DNA of 64,000 nucleotides, from positions 26,082 to 90,081 of the forward strand of contig NZ_SZQJ01000010.1 of NCBI RefSeq assembly GCF_013369335.1. The letters run 5' to 3'. Source of the stretch: Vibrio sp. JPW-9-11-11 (lineage in GTDB: Bacteria; Pseudomonadota; Gammaproteobacteria; Enterobacterales; Vibrionaceae). The notes beneath the pieces were generated by a model, which did not search any database, was not told the DNA's origin, and was given only the letters and a program-made list of their open reading frames with translations. A program made the position numbers and the translations under genes. Shown here in pieces: positions 54,655 to 64,000 of the stretch (position 1 is its first letter; each line of letters begins with the position of its first letter).

Positions 54655-56145
54655 TCAGTATTCGACAATCGATAAAGGCCAACCAATGTCACTTTGACGG
54701 TTAGCTTCGAGTTCAAGTTCGGCCGCGGTTAATGGGTTGGCTTTGAGCCACTCGCCTTTAATGGTCAGGGTGAGTTTATCGTCATGAGAGCTAACAATAA
54801 TGCTCGGCTCTAACTCTGGGTTACGTCGATGCGTCAACAATACCGCCAATCGCAGCAGCCTCAGGACACGTTTGGCACTGGTGCTTGACAGTGCGTGTTG
54901 CTCCGGTAAAGAAGTGAGCTGTTCGCGATAGCGACGTGTCAGTTCACCGAGTAGATGTTTTTGTGCACGGGTAAAGCCTGGAAGGTCGAGGCTTTGCAGC
55001 AAGTAAGCGCTGTGTTCACCGCCTTTCTTGAAGTCGATAGTTAAGCCTATCTCATGCAGTTTGGCGGCTACTTCCAGTAGCATTGCGCCATGTGGTTCAG
55101 CTATCCAGTCTGGCTGACACTCTGCCAGCAGTTTGCTTGCCATGCTTGCCACTTGCTCACTGTAGGCGATGTCCATTTGATAGCGATTCTGAACACTTGT
55201 AATGGTGCGCGCACGGATATCATCTTGTTTCAGCTCATCGACCATATCGTAGACCAAGCCTTCGCGCAGTGCGCCACCGGCGAGAGTCATAGCGTCGATG
55301 TTCAGCAGTTCAAAAATGGCAATCAAAATAGATAAACCACTTGGGAACACTAACGCACGCTCGAGTGTGAGGCCTTCGATTTCAAGCTCCTCAAGGTGAT
55401 CGGCCATCATGGCTTGCTTTTGCAGGCGCTTGAGTTTGCTATGGGTGATCACCTCATCCATGCCTTGTGCGAGCATGATTTCCTGAAGGGCTTGGACGGT
55501 TCCTGACGCGCCGACACACACATCCCAACCGAGTTGGGTGTATTGGTCGAGTATCGGCTCTAGCGTCTGCTTGGCCGCCAAAATCGCGTTGTTAAAGTTC
55601 GTTGCGCTTAACTGGCGATCTTTGAAGTGACGTTCAAGCCAAGTGACACAGCCCATTTTTAGGCTGGTGAGCGCTTTAGCCTCAAAACCTTCGCCGATGA
55701 TAAGTTCAGTACTGGCACCGCCAATATCGACCACCAATCGGCGACCACTGCCACCGGAGGTGTGAGCTACACCCCGGTAAATCGTAGCCGCTTCTTCTTC
55801 ACCACAGATCACCTCGATCTTGTGACCCAGAATCTGGTTAGCGGTAGTTAGAAACACGTCGACATTGGTGGCGGTGCGCAGCGTTGCGGTACCAACAATA
55901 CGAATGTTCTGTTTGGGGATATCTTGCAGTCGTTCGGCAAAAAGACTCAAGCAGTCCCATCCACGTTGCATGGCTTCTTGGCTTAGCGCGTTGTTTTCGT
56001 CTAAGCCAGCCGCAAGGCGAACTTTGCGTTTTATTTTGGCCATGGTTTGAACGCTGCCATCAATGTGACGCACAACGAGCATATGAAAACTGTTCGACCC
56101 GAGGTCGATAGCAGCGTAAAGCGGAGATGAAACGGCTTGGCTCAT
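54655..56145 (-). CDS. gppA: GppA, guanosine-5'-triphosphate,3'-diphosphate pyrophosphatase
   Basis: A 496-residue member of the Ppx/GppA family. The ASKHA ATPase-like motifs are [16 protein letters not shown] at the N-terminus, [15 protein letters not shown] (phosphate 2) and [17 protein letters not shown]-terminal HD-like helical domain follows. It converts pppGpp to ppGpp and can hydrolyse polyphosphate; a Ppx role cannot be excluded. The ATG at 56145 gives the normal length (494 in E. coli). It starts 7 bases after rhlB on the same strand, the same order as in E. coli. Confidence 0.92.
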   Translation of the reverse strand: MSQAVSSPLYAAIDLGSNSFHMLVVRHIDGSVQTMAKIKRKVRLAAGLDENNALSQEAMQRGWDCLSLFAERLQDIPKQNIRIVGTATLRTATNVDVFLTTANQILGHKIEVICGEEEAATIYRGVAHTSGGSGRRLVVDIGGASTELIIGEGFEAKALTSLKMGCVTWLERHFKDRQLSATNFNNAILAAKQTLEPILDQYTQLGWDVCVGASGTVQALQEIMLAQGMDEVITHSKLKRLQKQAMMADHLEELEIEGLTLERALVFPSGLSILIAIFELLNIDAMTLAGGALREGLVYDMVDELKQDDIRARTITSVQNRYQMDIAYSEQVASMASKLLAECQPDWIAEPHGAMLLEVAAKLHEIGLTIDFKKGGEHSAYLLQSLDLPGFTRAQKHLLGELTRRYREQLTSLPEQHALSSTSAKRVLRLLRLAVLLTHRRNPELEPSIIVSSHDDKLTLTIKGEWLKANPLTAAELELEANRQSDIGWPLSIVEY

Positions 56146-56152
56146 AGTCGAC

Positions 56153-57457
56153 TTAAGAATCCTTTTGTTGGCGCTGACGTGAGCGGTTGTTTGGGCGTCG
56201 GTTACCAGAACGGGATCCACCAGTATTGGTACGACGCTGCTGTTGTGGGCGATTAGAGCGCATACGAATTGGCGCAGGGAGATCTTGGATCAAAGCGCTT
56301 GGATCGTAGTCAGAGACGGGAATCGTATGTTCGATGTACTCTTCAATCGGTGGCAGGTTAATCGCGTAGTCTTCACAGGCAAAGCTGATCGAATGACCGC
56401 TGGCGCCAGCACGACCTGTACGGCCGATACGGTGGACGTAGTCTTCACAGTCGTCAGGTAAATCAAAGTTAAACACGTGCGTGACTTGAGGAATGTGTAG
56501 ACCGCGAGCCGCAACGTCAGTGGCTACTAATAGGTCAACTTCACCTTTGGTGAACTGGTCTAGGATACGCTCACGCTTCTTCTGCGGCACATCACCCGTC
56601 AACAGTCCGACACGATGGCCGTCTGCCGCTAAGTGTCCCCAAACCGATTCACACTTATGCTTGGTGTTAGCGAAAATAATCGCGCGTTCAGGCCACTCTT
56701 CTTCGATCAGAGTTTGCAGTAGCGCCATCTTATGTTCGTTGGATGGGTAGAACAGTTCTTCTTGAATGCGGTGGCCGGTTTTTACTTCAGGCTCGACCAC
56801 AACGTGTTCTGGGTTGTGCATGTGCTCAAACGCCAGTTCTTGTACGCGGTAAGACAGCGTCGCTGAAAACAGCATGTTCAAACGCTCTTTAGGCTCGGGC
56901 ATACGGCGGAACAAGAAGCGAATATCTTTAATAAAGCCAAGATCGAACATACGATCCGCTTCATCCAGTACTACGGCTTGAATGTGGTTGAGGTTGAACA
57001 CCTTCTGTTTATAGAAGTCGATAATACGACCAGTGGTGCCAATCAGGACATCGACACCGCCTTCGAGCTTCGCAAGCTGCTTGTCATAGCTTTCACCGCC
57101 GTAGGCAAGTGCCGCTTTGATCCCCGTACTCGCGACTAGTGATTCGGCATCGTTATAGATCTGAATCGCCAACTCACGCGTCGGAGCCATAATAATGGCT
57201 CGTGGCTGGTTTGGCTTACGACCTTCGTGCTCAGCCGTGATCAACAAGTGGTTAAAAGTAGCAGTCAGGAAGGCAAGGGTCTTGCCTGTGCCCGTTTGGG
57301 CCTGGCCTGCAATGTCTTGGCCGGTGAGCAGTACCGGCAACGCCAAAGCTTGGATAGGGGTACAAAATTCGAACCCTTTTTTATCCAAACCTTCAATGAT
57401 TTGAGGGTGTAATCCCAAATCGGCGAACTTTTGCTCTGTGATATGCGTCTTTTTCAT
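56153..57457 (-). CDS. rhlB: RhlB, ATP-dependent RNA helicase
   Basis: A 434-residue DEAD-box helicase. The Q motif [11 protein letters not shown], motif [13 protein letters not shown] in [17 protein letters not shown] in FSATL and [10 protein letters not shown] are all visible. The tail (about residues 395-434) is Arg/Gln/Asn-rich and basic, as expected for RNA binding. RhlB unwinds structured RNA for the degradosome through RNase E. It is divergent from trxA and co-directional with gppA. Confidence 0.96.
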   Translation of the reverse strand: MKKTHITEQKFADLGLHPQIIEGLDKKGFEFCTPIQALALPVLLTGQDIAGQAQTGTGKTLAFLTATFNHLLITAEHEGRKPNQPRAIIMAPTRELAIQIYNDAESLVASTGIKAALAYGGESYDKQLAKLEGGVDVLIGTTGRIIDFYKQKVFNLNHIQAVVLDEADRMFDLGFIKDIRFLFRRMPEPKERLNMLFSATLSYRVQELAFEHMHNPEHVVVEPEVKTGHRIQEELFYPSNEHKMALLQTLIEEEWPERAIIFANTKHKCESVWGHLAADGHRVGLLTGDVPQKKRERILDQFTKGEVDLLVATDVAARGLHIPQVTHVFNFDLPDDCEDYVHRIGRTGRAGASGHSISFACEDYAINLPPIEEYIEHTIPVSDYDPSALIQDLPAPIRMRSNRPQQQRRTNTGGSRSGNRRPNNRSRQRQQKDS

Positions 57458-57569
57458 TGCTATAGAATATCAGCTTAAGCTTGCAATACGAAAGTAAATA
57501 CATTCCAATAGGGCATCTAAATACTGGTTATCATCCAACCAGTTCCGAAAAAACACATTGGAGTGGAAG

Positions 57570-57896
57570 ATGAGTGATAAGATTTTGCAGCTAACTGATG
57601 ACGGTTTTGAGAACGATGTGATCAACGCTGCAGGCCCAGTTCTGGTTGATTTTTGGGCAGAATGGTGTGGTCCTTGTAAGATGATCGCGCCTATCTTGGA
57701 CGAAATCGCGGACGAGTACGAAGGCAAACTCACTATCGGTAAACTTAATATCGACCAAAACGCAGGTACTCCACCTAAGTTTGGTATTCGCGGTATTCCA
57801 ACGTTACTTCTTTTCAAAGACGGTAACGTCGCAGCGACGAAAGTTGGTGCTCTCTCTAAGACTCAACTCAAAGAGTTCCTAGACGCTAATCTATAA
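57570..57896 (+). CDS. trxA: Thioredoxin 1
   Basis: A 108-residue thioredoxin with the active site WCGPCK at about residues 32-37 and the conserved cis-proline in [11 protein letters not shown]. It reduces protein disulfides in the cytoplasm with NADPH via TrxB. The ATG at 57570 has GGAG 6-8 bases upstream; a TTG four codons before is not needed. It is divergent from rhlB and precedes rho, the order found in E. coli. Confidence 0.97.
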   Translation: MSDKILQLTDDGFENDVINAAGPVLVDFWAEWCGPCKMIAPILDEIADEYEGKLTIGKLNIDQNAGTPPKFGIRGIPTLLLFKDGNVAATKVGALSKTQLKEFLDANL

Positions 57897-57913
57897 TTCA
57901 TTGATTAGCTAAG

Positions 57914-57946
57914 ACCGTGCAGCCTCACTGCACGGTTTTGTTTTTG
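57914..57946 (+). terminator. Rho-independent terminator of trxA
   Basis: ACCGTGCAG pairs with CTGCACGGT around CCTCA, followed by TTTGTTTTTG. Confidence 0.87.
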
Positions 57947-58095
57947 AACACCAACAAAATCTAGACTAGGCTAGTATTTAGTGCTAATTTATCGCACGTT
58001 AATTAAACAAGAATCTCTTCTTGGTCGATCCTGTGACCAAATCCATCTTAACCAAAAAAACAGATCCTATTTTGACTAGACAAGTATCCACCACC

Positions 58096-59355
58096 ATGAA
58101 TCTAACAGAACTGAAGAACAGACCTGTGTCTGATCTTGTCAAACTTGGCGAAAGCTTGGGCCTTGAAAACCTGGCACGTCTGAGAAAGCAAGACATCATC
58201 TTCGCCATCCTTAAAGCGCACGCGAAAAGTGGTGAAGATATTTTTGGCGACGGGGTTCTGGAAATACTTCAAGACGGCTTTGGTTTCTTACGTAGTGCGG
58301 ACAGCTCATATTTGGCGGGTCCAGATGATATTTACGTTTCGCCAAGTCAAATTCGTCGTTTTAACCTGCGTACAGGTGACTCGATTGCCGGTAAGATTCG
58401 TCCGCCAAAAGACGGTGAGCGATACTTTGCGCTATTAAAAGTCAATACCGTTAACGATGACAAACCAGATAACGCGCGTAACAAGATTCTTTTTGAAAAC
58501 TTGACGCCACTACACGCGAACGAGCGTATGGTGATGGAGCGTGGTAATGGTTCGACAGAAGATATTACTGCACGTGTGCTTGACCTTGCCTCACCGATTG
58601 GTAAAGGTCAACGTGGTCTGATTGTTGCTCCGCCGAAAGCGGGTAAGACCATGCTACTGCAGAACATTGCTCAAAGCATTGCGTACAACCACCCTGAGTG
58701 TGAGCTAATGGTACTGCTTATCGATGAGCGTCCAGAAGAAGTCACCGAGATGCAACGCCTGGTAAAAGGTGAAGTGATTGCATCGACTTTCGATGAGCCC
58801 GCATCACGTCACGTTCAAGTGGCCGAAATGGTGATTGAGAAAGCAAAACGTCTTGTCGAGCACAAGAAAGACGTAGTTATCCTGCTTGACTCTATCACTC
58901 GTCTAGCGCGAGCCTACAACACGGTTGTGCCTTCATCTGGTAAAGTACTAACCGGTGGTGTAGATGCTAATGCACTGCACCGTCCTAAGCGTTTCTTTGG
59001 CGCTGCTCGTAATGTCGAAGAAGGTGGTAGCTTGACTATTATCGCGACTGCACTGGTTGATACTGGCTCTAAGATGGACGAAGTGATCTACGAAGAGTTT
59101 AAGGGTACAGGTAACATGGAACTGCACCTAAACCGTAAGATTGCTGAAAAGCGTGTCTTCCCGGCGATTGACTTTAACCGCAGTGGTACTCGTCGTGAAG
59201 AACTGCTCACGAAGAACGATGAACTGCAGAAAATGTGGATTTTACGTAAGATTGTTCATCCAATGGGCGAAATCGATGCGATGGAATTCTTAATCGATAA
59301 GCTAGCGATGACTAAGACTAACGATGAGTTCTTTGACGCGATGCGCCGTCAGTAA
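58096..59355 (+). CDS. rho: Transcription termination factor Rho
   Basis: A 419-residue hexameric RNA-dependent ATPase, the same length as E. coli Rho. The N-terminal RNA-binding domain starts [19 protein letters not shown] and includes GFGFLR. Walker A is [10 protein letters not shown], the [10 protein letters not shown] stretch and the [16 protein letters not shown]-loop follow. The ATG at 58096 is chosen by this family N-terminus. The leader of about 150 bases between trxA's terminator and the start is C-rich near the start codon (TATCCACCACC), which could serve in Rho's own feedback. Confidence 0.98.
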   Translation: MNLTELKNRPVSDLVKLGESLGLENLARLRKQDIIFAILKAHAKSGEDIFGDGVLEILQDGFGFLRSADSSYLAGPDDIYVSPSQIRRFNLRTGDSIAGKIRPPKDGERYFALLKVNTVNDDKPDNARNKILFENLTPLHANERMVMERGNGSTEDITARVLDLASPIGKGQRGLIVAPPKAGKTMLLQNIAQSIAYNHPECELMVLLIDERPEEVTEMQRLVKGEVIASTFDEPASRHVQVAEMVIEKAKRLVEHKKDVVILLDSITRLARAYNTVVPSSGKVLTGGVDANALHRPKRFFGAARNVEEGGSLTIIATALVDTGSKMDEVIYEEFKGTGNMELHLNRKIAEKRVFPAIDFNRSGTRREELLTKNDELQKMWILRKIVHPMGEIDAMEFLIDKLAMTKTNDEFFDAMRRQ

Positions 59356-59372
59356 CCGCTGACCAAACATTG

Positions 59373-59406
59373 AAAAACGCCTCCGCTGTTGCGGGGGCGT
59401 TTTTGT
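59373..59406 (+). terminator. Rho-independent terminator of rho
   Basis: AAAAACGCCTCCGC pairs with GCGGGGGCGTTTTT around TGTT, with a T-run at the end. Confidence 0.88.
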
Positions 59407-59461
59407 TTGCATTATCACTACAGAGCGCGCACAATGAGTGAAATGTTACAAGGAGGTTAAC

Positions 59462-60457
59462 ATGCAACAAGGAATGTTGTCGTCACTACTCCTATCTAGC
59501 CTGCTACTTCTTGCTGCGCCGAGTGTGGTTGCGATAGAAATGCAATCGCAGCAGGTTGAGCAATGGCTCCAAGAGCCCAAAGTGCAAGATAAAGTCGCTG
59601 AACTTCTCCAGTTTGCTATCGAAGATGACGTCGATGGGCTCAACTTTGCTCTGCAGAGGTTGGCGTTTCCGATGCAGGAAGTCGCGCGCTTTATGCTGCT
59701 GAAAAAGATCGAAGATCATCACTTGGTCCTGACTTCGCAGATGGCTTTGTTTATTGAGCAACAGAAAGCCATGGTCCCCACTTATCAGATACTAGAGCGT
59801 GGTGAAGGATACGAATTCTCGATCCCTGCCTTCAATTATCCGGCCATTGCTAATCGACTACTCAAACAGTGGCGACAAGATCAATCGACCTTCGACTTTG
59901 TTTTGGCAGCAGAGCGTCAAGAATTGGTGTTAAAGGAGTGGCTCTCTGGCAGTGACTATCAAGTCCAAACCCGCGAAGCTTTACTGATACGAGAGCTCGA
60001 TAGCTTATCTCCAGCAGCGGTGGCTTATCTCACGCAACAGCTCACTCAAGAAGCCGTTACTAGTTGGCTTCCTTCATCACCTGTGATGGTGCGTTTGGCC
60101 CAAGTGAGCAATGATCCAAGCGTCTATAAACTGCTATGGCTAATGAAAGCAAACTTCCATAGTGAGCAAGAACTGATTCGCTTAGCCCAAGTCGGTGATG
60201 CGTTTTCGCTAAACCAAGTTATCGCGGCTGCACGCAATCCGAGCCTGAAACAGCGGGCGATTCTTGAACTGACTAAAGTGCGTCCGATGACGGAACCGGT
60301 CAAAGCGTTTTTGATTAGCAAGATGTCACTGTCAGAAGATGCGCGTTTTATTGCTGGAGAGTTAGCCTCTCACGGACATACCCCTTGGTTGCAAGAGTTG
60401 GTCAGCAGCGACCAGTCGGTAAATCGTCGAGCGATAACGAGTGTGATCGGACAGTAG
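59462..60457 (+). CDS. Exported protein of unknown function
   Basis: A 331-residue protein with a signal peptide (about residues 5-24, MLSSLLLSSLLLLAAPSVVA) and a strong Shine-Dalgarno AAGGAGG before the ATG at 59462. The mature part is helical, with repeating segments such as DPSVYKLLWLMKANFHSEQELIRLAQ and SLKQRAILELTKVRP that suggest HEAT-like repeats. No catalytic motif is seen. A gene of this kind stands between rho and ubiD in Vibrio. Location is probably periplasmic; function unknown. Confidence 0.72.
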   Translation: MQQGMLSSLLLSSLLLLAAPSVVAIEMQSQQVEQWLQEPKVQDKVAELLQFAIEDDVDGLNFALQRLAFPMQEVARFMLLKKIEDHHLVLTSQMALFIEQQKAMVPTYQILERGEGYEFSIPAFNYPAIANRLLKQWRQDQSTFDFVLAAERQELVLKEWLSGSDYQVQTREALLIRELDSLSPAAVAYLTQQLTQEAVTSWLPSSPVMVRLAQVSNDPSVYKLLWLMKANFHSEQELIRLAQVGDAFSLNQVIAAARNPSLKQRAILELTKVRPMTEPVKAFLISKMSLSEDARFIAGELASHGHTPWLQELVSSDQSVNRRAITSVIGQ

Positions 60458-60480
60458 TATTCATCAGTATAACCACAGCA

Positions 60481-60512
60481 AAAAGAGGGATCGGTCGATC
60501 CCTCTTTTTTGT
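60481..60512 (+). terminator. Rho-independent terminator
   Basis: AAAGAGGGATC pairs with GATCCCTCTTT around GGTC, followed by TTTTG. It lies 24 bases after the stop of the exported protein gene. Confidence 0.88.
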
Positions 60513-60550
60513 TATACTGCCTGCAGATTAACCACTCCATTGTTAGGTCT

Positions 60551-62407
60551 ATGAGTTTTAAGGATTTACGCGATTTTATCGCTCATCTAGAAAAAGAAGG
60601 GAAGCTCAAACGCATTCCTCACCCTGTCGATCCCGATTACGAAATGACGGAGATCAGTGATCGTACCCTAAGAGCGGGTGGCCCGGTTTTGTTGTTTGAA
60701 AATCCTATCGGTTACAACATCCCGGTCTTAACCAACTTGTTTGGTACGCCAGAGCGCGTAGCTATCGGAATGGGTCGCAACGAGGTGAAGCAGCTTAGAG
60801 AAGTCGGTAAGTTGCTTGCTTATCTTAAAGAGCCCGAGCCACCGAAAGGTTTTAAAGATGCGCTTGATAAGCTCCCCGTGTTTAAGCAGGTGCTCAACAT
60901 GCCCGCCAAGCGTTTGCGCAAAGCGGCTTGTCAGGAGGTGGTTTGGCAGGGAGACGAAGTCGACCTAGATAAGATTCCAGTGATGAGCTGTTGGCAGGGG
61001 GATGTGGCACCGCTATTGACGTGGGGGCTCACAGTTACCAAAGGTCCGAGCAAGAAGCGTCAGAACCTCGGTATTTATCGCCAACAAAAAATCGCTAAGA
61101 ATAAAATTATCATGCGTTGGCTAGCGCACCGTGGGGGGGCGCTTGACCTTCGTGATTGGATGGAGACGCATCCAGGGAAACCATTTCCGGTCTCGGTGGC
61201 ATTTGGTGCAGACCCTGCGACAATTTTAGGTGCTGTCACACCGGTTCCTGATACCTTGTCAGAATATGCCTTCGCGGGTTTACTGCGAGGAAGCAAGACC
61301 GAAGTGGTCAAGTCAATCAGTAATGATTTAGACGTGCCGGCGAGTGCTGAAATCGTAATGGAAGGGTATATCGACCCGAACGAGTTTGCCGATGAAGGCC
61401 CTTATGGCGATCACACGGGCTATTACAACGAAAAAGAAAAGCATCACGTCTTTACTATTACTCATATCACCATGCGTAAAGATCCTATTTACCACAGCAC
61501 CTATACTGGCCGTCCGCCTGATGAGCCTGCGGTATTAGGTGTCGCGTTGAATGAAGTCTTTGTGCCGATCCTACAAAAGCAGTTTCCCGAAATTGAGGAC
61601 TTCTATTTACCTCCTGAAGGGTGCTCTTACCGTATGGCAGTAGTGACCATGAAGAAACAATACCCAGGCCACGCGAAGCGGGTGATGATGGGAGTGTGGT
61701 CTTTCTTACGTCAGTTTATGTATACCAAATTTGTTGTTGTCTGCGATGAACAAGTCAATGCGCGAGATTGGTCTCAAGTAGTACAGGCAATGACTGAACA
61801 TATGGAACCAGTAAAAGATGCACTGTTTATTGAGAACACGCCGATTGACTCGTTAGATTTTGCCTCGCCTGTTGTTGGTCTTGGTTCCAAAATGGGGTTA
61901 GACGCTACTGTTAAATGGCAAGCTGAGCTGGAAGGCGTACGCAACAGTGACGTGAGTTATCCAAGGTTAAGCGAACAATCGATCGCTGACTTCATGAGTA
62001 ATAATCCGGAAGTGTCCGATCTCTATATTCCAGAATCAGCAACAAATAACGGCTTTGCTATCGTAACTATGAACAAAGTTCGCGCAGGCCAGCCTTTGCA
62101 ACTGGCGCAAAAGCTAGAAGCTTGCTTGTTGGCTCATGGAGAGCCTAAGTTTATTGTGTTGTGCGACGATGATGTCGATGCTAGAGATTGGAACGATGTC
62201 ATTTGGGCGATTACGACTCGCATGGATCCTGCTCGCGATACCCAACAAATACAGCAAACGGAACAACATGCTTCGCGACTAGTGCTTGATGCCACTAACA
62301 AGATAGAAGGTGAAGAAGTGGTTCGTGAATGGGGCACACCGATAAAGAAAGATCCACAACTGGTGGCAAAAATCGATGCGTTGTGGGATAAGTTGGGTAT
62401 CCTATGA
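60551..62407 (+). CDS. ubiD: UbiD, 3-octaprenyl-4-hydroxybenzoate carboxy-lyase
   Basis: A prFMN-dependent decarboxylase of ubiquinone synthesis. Family motifs include the N-terminal [44 protein letters not shown] (prFMN site) and [11 protein letters not shown] (catalytic acid region). At 618 residues it is about 120 longer than E. coli UbiD (497). The extra length comes from a duplicated block: residues about 348-422 ([17 protein letters not shown] ... ARDW ... MEPVKD) resemble 489-563 ([17 protein letters not shown] ... ARDW ... MDPARD). The ATG at 60551 follows a weak TAGG. The stop overlaps the ferredoxin gene. Confidence 0.93.
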   Translation: MSFKDLRDFIAHLEKEGKLKRIPHPVDPDYEMTEISDRTLRAGGPVLLFENPIGYNIPVLTNLFGTPERVAIGMGRNEVKQLREVGKLLAYLKEPEPPKGFKDALDKLPVFKQVLNMPAKRLRKAACQEVVWQGDEVDLDKIPVMSCWQGDVAPLLTWGLTVTKGPSKKRQNLGIYRQQKIAKNKIIMRWLAHRGGALDLRDWMETHPGKPFPVSVAFGADPATILGAVTPVPDTLSEYAFAGLLRGSKTEVVKSISNDLDVPASAEIVMEGYIDPNEFADEGPYGDHTGYYNEKEKHHVFTITHITMRKDPIYHSTYTGRPPDEPAVLGVALNEVFVPILQKQFPEIEDFYLPPEGCSYRMAVVTMKKQYPGHAKRVMMGVWSFLRQFMYTKFVVVCDEQVNARDWSQVVQAMTEHMEPVKDALFIENTPIDSLDFASPVVGLGSKMGLDATVKWQAELEGVRNSDVSYPRLSEQSIADFMSNNPEVSDLYIPESATNNGFAIVTMNKVRAGQPLQLAQKLEACLLAHGEPKFIVLCDDDVDARDWNDVIWAITTRMDPARDTQQIQQTEQHASRLVLDATNKIEGEEVVREWGTPIKKDPQLVAKIDALWDKLGIL

Positions 62408-62667
62408 GCAAGACGGTCACCTTGCTACCAGATAACGTTTTATTTGAAGTACCCGATGACCAAACGGTGTTGGAAGCGGCGCTCAACAATAATATTCGCT
62501 TTCCTCACCGCTGTCAGGTTGGCGCGTGTGCTGCCTGTTTATGTCGTAAACTAGAAGGGACAGTCTCTTATCACCTTGAACCTATGCTCACCGAGAAGGA
62601 GCAACAACAAGGGTGGATATTTGCTTGCCAAGCCTTCGCAGAAAGTAATTTAGTCCTTACTTTATAA
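62404..62667 (+). CDS. Plant-type 2Fe-2S ferredoxin
   Basis: An 87-residue single-domain ferredoxin. Cluster ligands are Cys37, Cys42, Cys45 and Cys75, in [12 protein letters not shown] and FACQA, the CX4CX2CX29C pattern of plant-type ferredoxins. The ATG overlaps the ubiD stop (ATGA), and fre begins 20 bases later, so three proteins come from one transcript. An independent Shine-Dalgarno is weak, which fits coupling. It could be an electron partner of the Fre flavin reductase or of UbiD-linked chemistry; neither is shown. Confidence 0.88.
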   Translation: MSKTVTLLPDNVLFEVPDDQTVLEAALNNNIRFPHRCQVGACAACLCRKLEGTVSYHLEPMLTEKEQQQGWIFACQAFAESNLVLTL

Positions 62668-62687
62668 GAGTAAGTAAGAGGAACACC

Positions 62688-63401
62688 ATGACTATCCAAT
62701 GTAAAGTAAAGTCGATTCAGCCGTTGGCTTGCAATACTTACCAAATCCTTTTGCACCCTGAGAGTCCAGTCAGCTTTAAAGCTGGGCAGTATTTGATGGT
62801 GGTAATGGGTGAAAAAGACAAACGCCCGTTTTCGATCGCGAGCAGTCCATGTCGCCATCAAGGTGAACTGGAATTGCACATCGGTGCTGCAGAACACAAT
62901 GCGTACGCTCATGAAGTGGTAGAGTCGATGAAAGCCGCGCTTGAGACCGGAGGTGACATTACAATAGATGCACCACATGGTGATGCTTGGGTACAAGAAC
63001 AAAGCGAGCGTCCACTGCTGCTAATTGCTGGTGGTACTGGCTTTAGTTACGTCCGTTCTATTCTAGACCACTGTATCGCTCAGAATCTTCGCAATGAGAT
63101 CTATCTATACTGGGGTGGTCGAGATGAATGCCAGCTTTATGCTATGCAAGAGTTGCAAGAGATAGCGCAGCAAAATAGCCATGTTCATTTTGTTCCTGTC
63201 ATCGAGCACGCCGAACAAGGTTGGCAAGGAAAAGTCGGTAATGTATTGCAAGCGGTTGAACAAGATTTCGACTCACTCGCGGAATACGATATCTATATCG
63301 CTGGCCGCTTTGAAATGGCGGGTGCAGCGCGCGAGCAGTTTACTCTTAATAAAGGGGCTCAAACCGAGAGAATGTTTGCAGACGCATATGCATTCATTTA
63401 A
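62688..63401 (+). CDS. fre: Fre, NAD(P)H-flavin reductase
   Basis: A 237-residue ferredoxin-NADP reductase-fold enzyme. The flavin-binding [10 protein letters not shown] and the nicotinamide-binding [16 protein letters not shown], then [11 protein letters not shown], are clear. It reduces free flavins with NAD(P)H, and in luminous bacteria related LuxG and Fre supply FMNH2 to luciferase; in E. coli it follows ubiD as here. AGAGGA precedes the ATG. Together with the ferredoxin it resembles the separated halves of a ferredoxin-reductase pair. Confidence 0.95.
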   Translation: MTIQCKVKSIQPLACNTYQILLHPESPVSFKAGQYLMVVMGEKDKRPFSIASSPCRHQGELELHIGAAEHNAYAHEVVESMKAALETGGDITIDAPHGDAWVQEQSERPLLLIAGGTGFSYVRSILDHCIAQNLRNEIYLYWGGRDECQLYAMQELQEIAQQNSHVHFVPVIEHAEQGWQGKVGNVLQAVEQDFDSLAEYDIYIAGRFEMAGAAREQFTLNKGAQTERMFADAYAFI

Positions 63402-63416
63402 ATTGCCGATTAACGG

Positions 63417-63446
63417 GTAAAAAGGGAGCGTTTTGCTCCCTTTTTG
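63417..63446 (+). terminator. Rho-independent terminator of ubiD-fre
   Basis: AAAAAGGGAGC pairs with GCTCCCTTTTT around GTTTT. Confidence 0.88.
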
Positions 63447-63507
63447 TTGGCCTCTGCATACAATTTCATCGAACACGCTATTTTTTAACTTTTTTTATTA
63501 AAAGCAC

Positions 63508-63535
63508 TTGCGCTTCAAAATCAACGCCCTATAAT
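63508..63535 (+). promoter_or_regulatory. rRNA operon promoter P1
   Basis: TTGCGC (63508-63513) and a consensus TATAAT (63530-63535) are 16 bases apart. The AT-rich sequence upstream (63478-63505) is a likely UP element, and the discriminator GCGCTCCCAC is GC-rich, as for stringently controlled rrn P1 promoters. FIS sites could lie further up but were not assigned. Confidence 0.78.
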
Positions 63536-63644
63536 GCGCTCCCACTGACACGGCAGACGCTACAAGGCTTCAGCCAAATTCAGTAAAGCTAAACTAGCAG
63601 TGTTTCAAATTGGAAAGTTTGAAATAAAAAATTCAAAAAAGTGT

Positions 63645-63672
63645 TTGACACAGAATTTTGAATCGCTAGAAT
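63645..63672 (+). promoter_or_regulatory. rRNA operon promoter P2
   Basis: A perfect -35 TTGACA (63645-63650) and a TAGAAT -10 (63667-63672) are 16 bases apart, followed by GGCTGCCTC, and preceded by an A/T-rich region. It stands 137 bases after P1, as usual for tandem rrn promoters. Confidence 0.8.
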
Positions 63673-63712
63673 GGCTGCCTCTTCCGGAGTGATGTAAGTC
63701 ACAAAGAAGAAC

Positions 63713-63726
63713 GTTCTTTAACAATA
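63713..63726 (+). promoter_or_regulatory. boxA-like antitermination element in the 16S leader
   Basis: GTTCTTTAACAATA closely resembles the boxA core (TGCTCTTTAACAA) that recruits NusB-S10 for rRNA antitermination. The leader then runs about 200 bases to the mature 16S start. Confidence 0.75.
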
Positions 63727-63924
63727 TAAACCTATCAATCTGTGTGGGCACTCGTTGATGATAATCCAATTAGAAGCTTAGGCTTCAAATTAGGTTTCAA
63801 TGAACTGAGTGACCAATCAAGACTTCTTTTGGAAACATTAGGGGACTTGGCACAGTCAATTCACAGTCTTCTATTCGAAAGAATAGGGAATGTAATCAGT
63901 ATTCATTGAGCCGAACAAAATCTT

Positions 63925-64000
63925 AAATTGAAGAGTTTGATCATGGCTCAGATTGAACGCTGGCGGCAGGCCTAACACATGCAAGTCGAGCGGAAACGAG
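63925..64000 (+). rRNA. rrs: 16S ribosomal RNA (5' end, cut by the window edge)
   Basis: AAATTGAAGAGTTTGATCAT opens the mature 16S gene, followed by GGCTCAGATTGAACGCTGG and CGGCAGGCCTAACACATG, the universal start. Only the first 76 bases lie inside the window. Confidence 0.97.

Overview
The window is chromosomal DNA of a Vibrio species (Gammaproteobacteria, Vibrionaceae). This rests on gene content and order (rmuC-ubiE-ubiJ-ubiB-tatABC; hemB-ryhB-polA-spf-engB-cytochrome c4; ilvY/ilvC-ubiK-vexBAR; prlC, uvrD, recQ, rhlB/gppA, trxA-rho-ubiD-fre), on long Vibrio-type RyhB and Csr RNAs, and on a 16S rRNA start at the right edge. It is almost wholly core genome. I see no insertion sequence, prophage, CRISPR array or integron.

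Layout. 0-5.2 kb: end of rmuC, ubiquinone genes ubiE-ubiJ-ubiB, then tatA-tatB-tatC. 5.3-8.3 kb: tatD and hemB diverge, followed by a GNAT acetyltransferase and a Fur-boxed RyhB small RNA. 8.3-13.3 kb: polA with DnaA boxes upstream, Spot 42 RNA, a second small-RNA candidate, engB and cytochrome c4. 13.3-17.3 kb: a CsrB-family RNA, a methyltransferase-yihI-DUF2489 cluster and hemN. 17.3-25.5 kb: ilvY/ilvC, ubiK and a VexRAB-type RND efflux operon. 25.5-31.8 kb: rep, cytochrome c5, a tRNA operon Arg-His-Pro-His-Pro with tandem repeats of the tRNA-Pro 3' end behind it, then the fused ATPase that opens a peptide ABC transporter operon. 31.8-35.5 kb: the rest of that operon. 35.6-43 kb: a SPOR-domain protein, a membrane coiled-coil protein divergent from a response regulator, gor, rlmJ and prlC. 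43.1-45.6 kb: a bufferin-type RiPP operon (DUF2282 precursor, DUF692/MNIO enzyme, DUF2063 partner, DoxX protein). 45.8-48.7 kb: SOS-boxed uvrD, an ERIC-like palindrome and a second CsrB-family RNA on the minus strand. 48.8-54.6 kb: LysE exporter, AraC regulator, rarD, recQ, a DUF3630 protein and a yhhQ queuosine-precursor transporter behind a preQ1-I riboswitch. 54.6-63.4 kb: rhlB-gppA, trxA, rho, an exported protein and ubiD-ferredoxin-fre. 63.4-64 kb: tandem rRNA promoters, a boxA-like leader and the first 76 bases of 16S rRNA.

Themes. The window is rich in regulatory RNA: RyhB, Spot 42, a candidate VSsrna24-like RNA, two CsrA-sequestering RNAs with matching VarA/UvrY boxes, a preQ1 riboswitch and several terminator-like hairpins inside operons. 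Five ubiquinone genes (ubiE, ubiJ, ubiB, ubiK, ubiD) lie in four places. The least familiar systems are the bufferin cluster, whose precursor is separated from its enzymes by an attenuator-like hairpin, and the rtT-like repeats behind the tRNA operon. No computation or database search was run; family names come from recognised sequence motifs and gene order.
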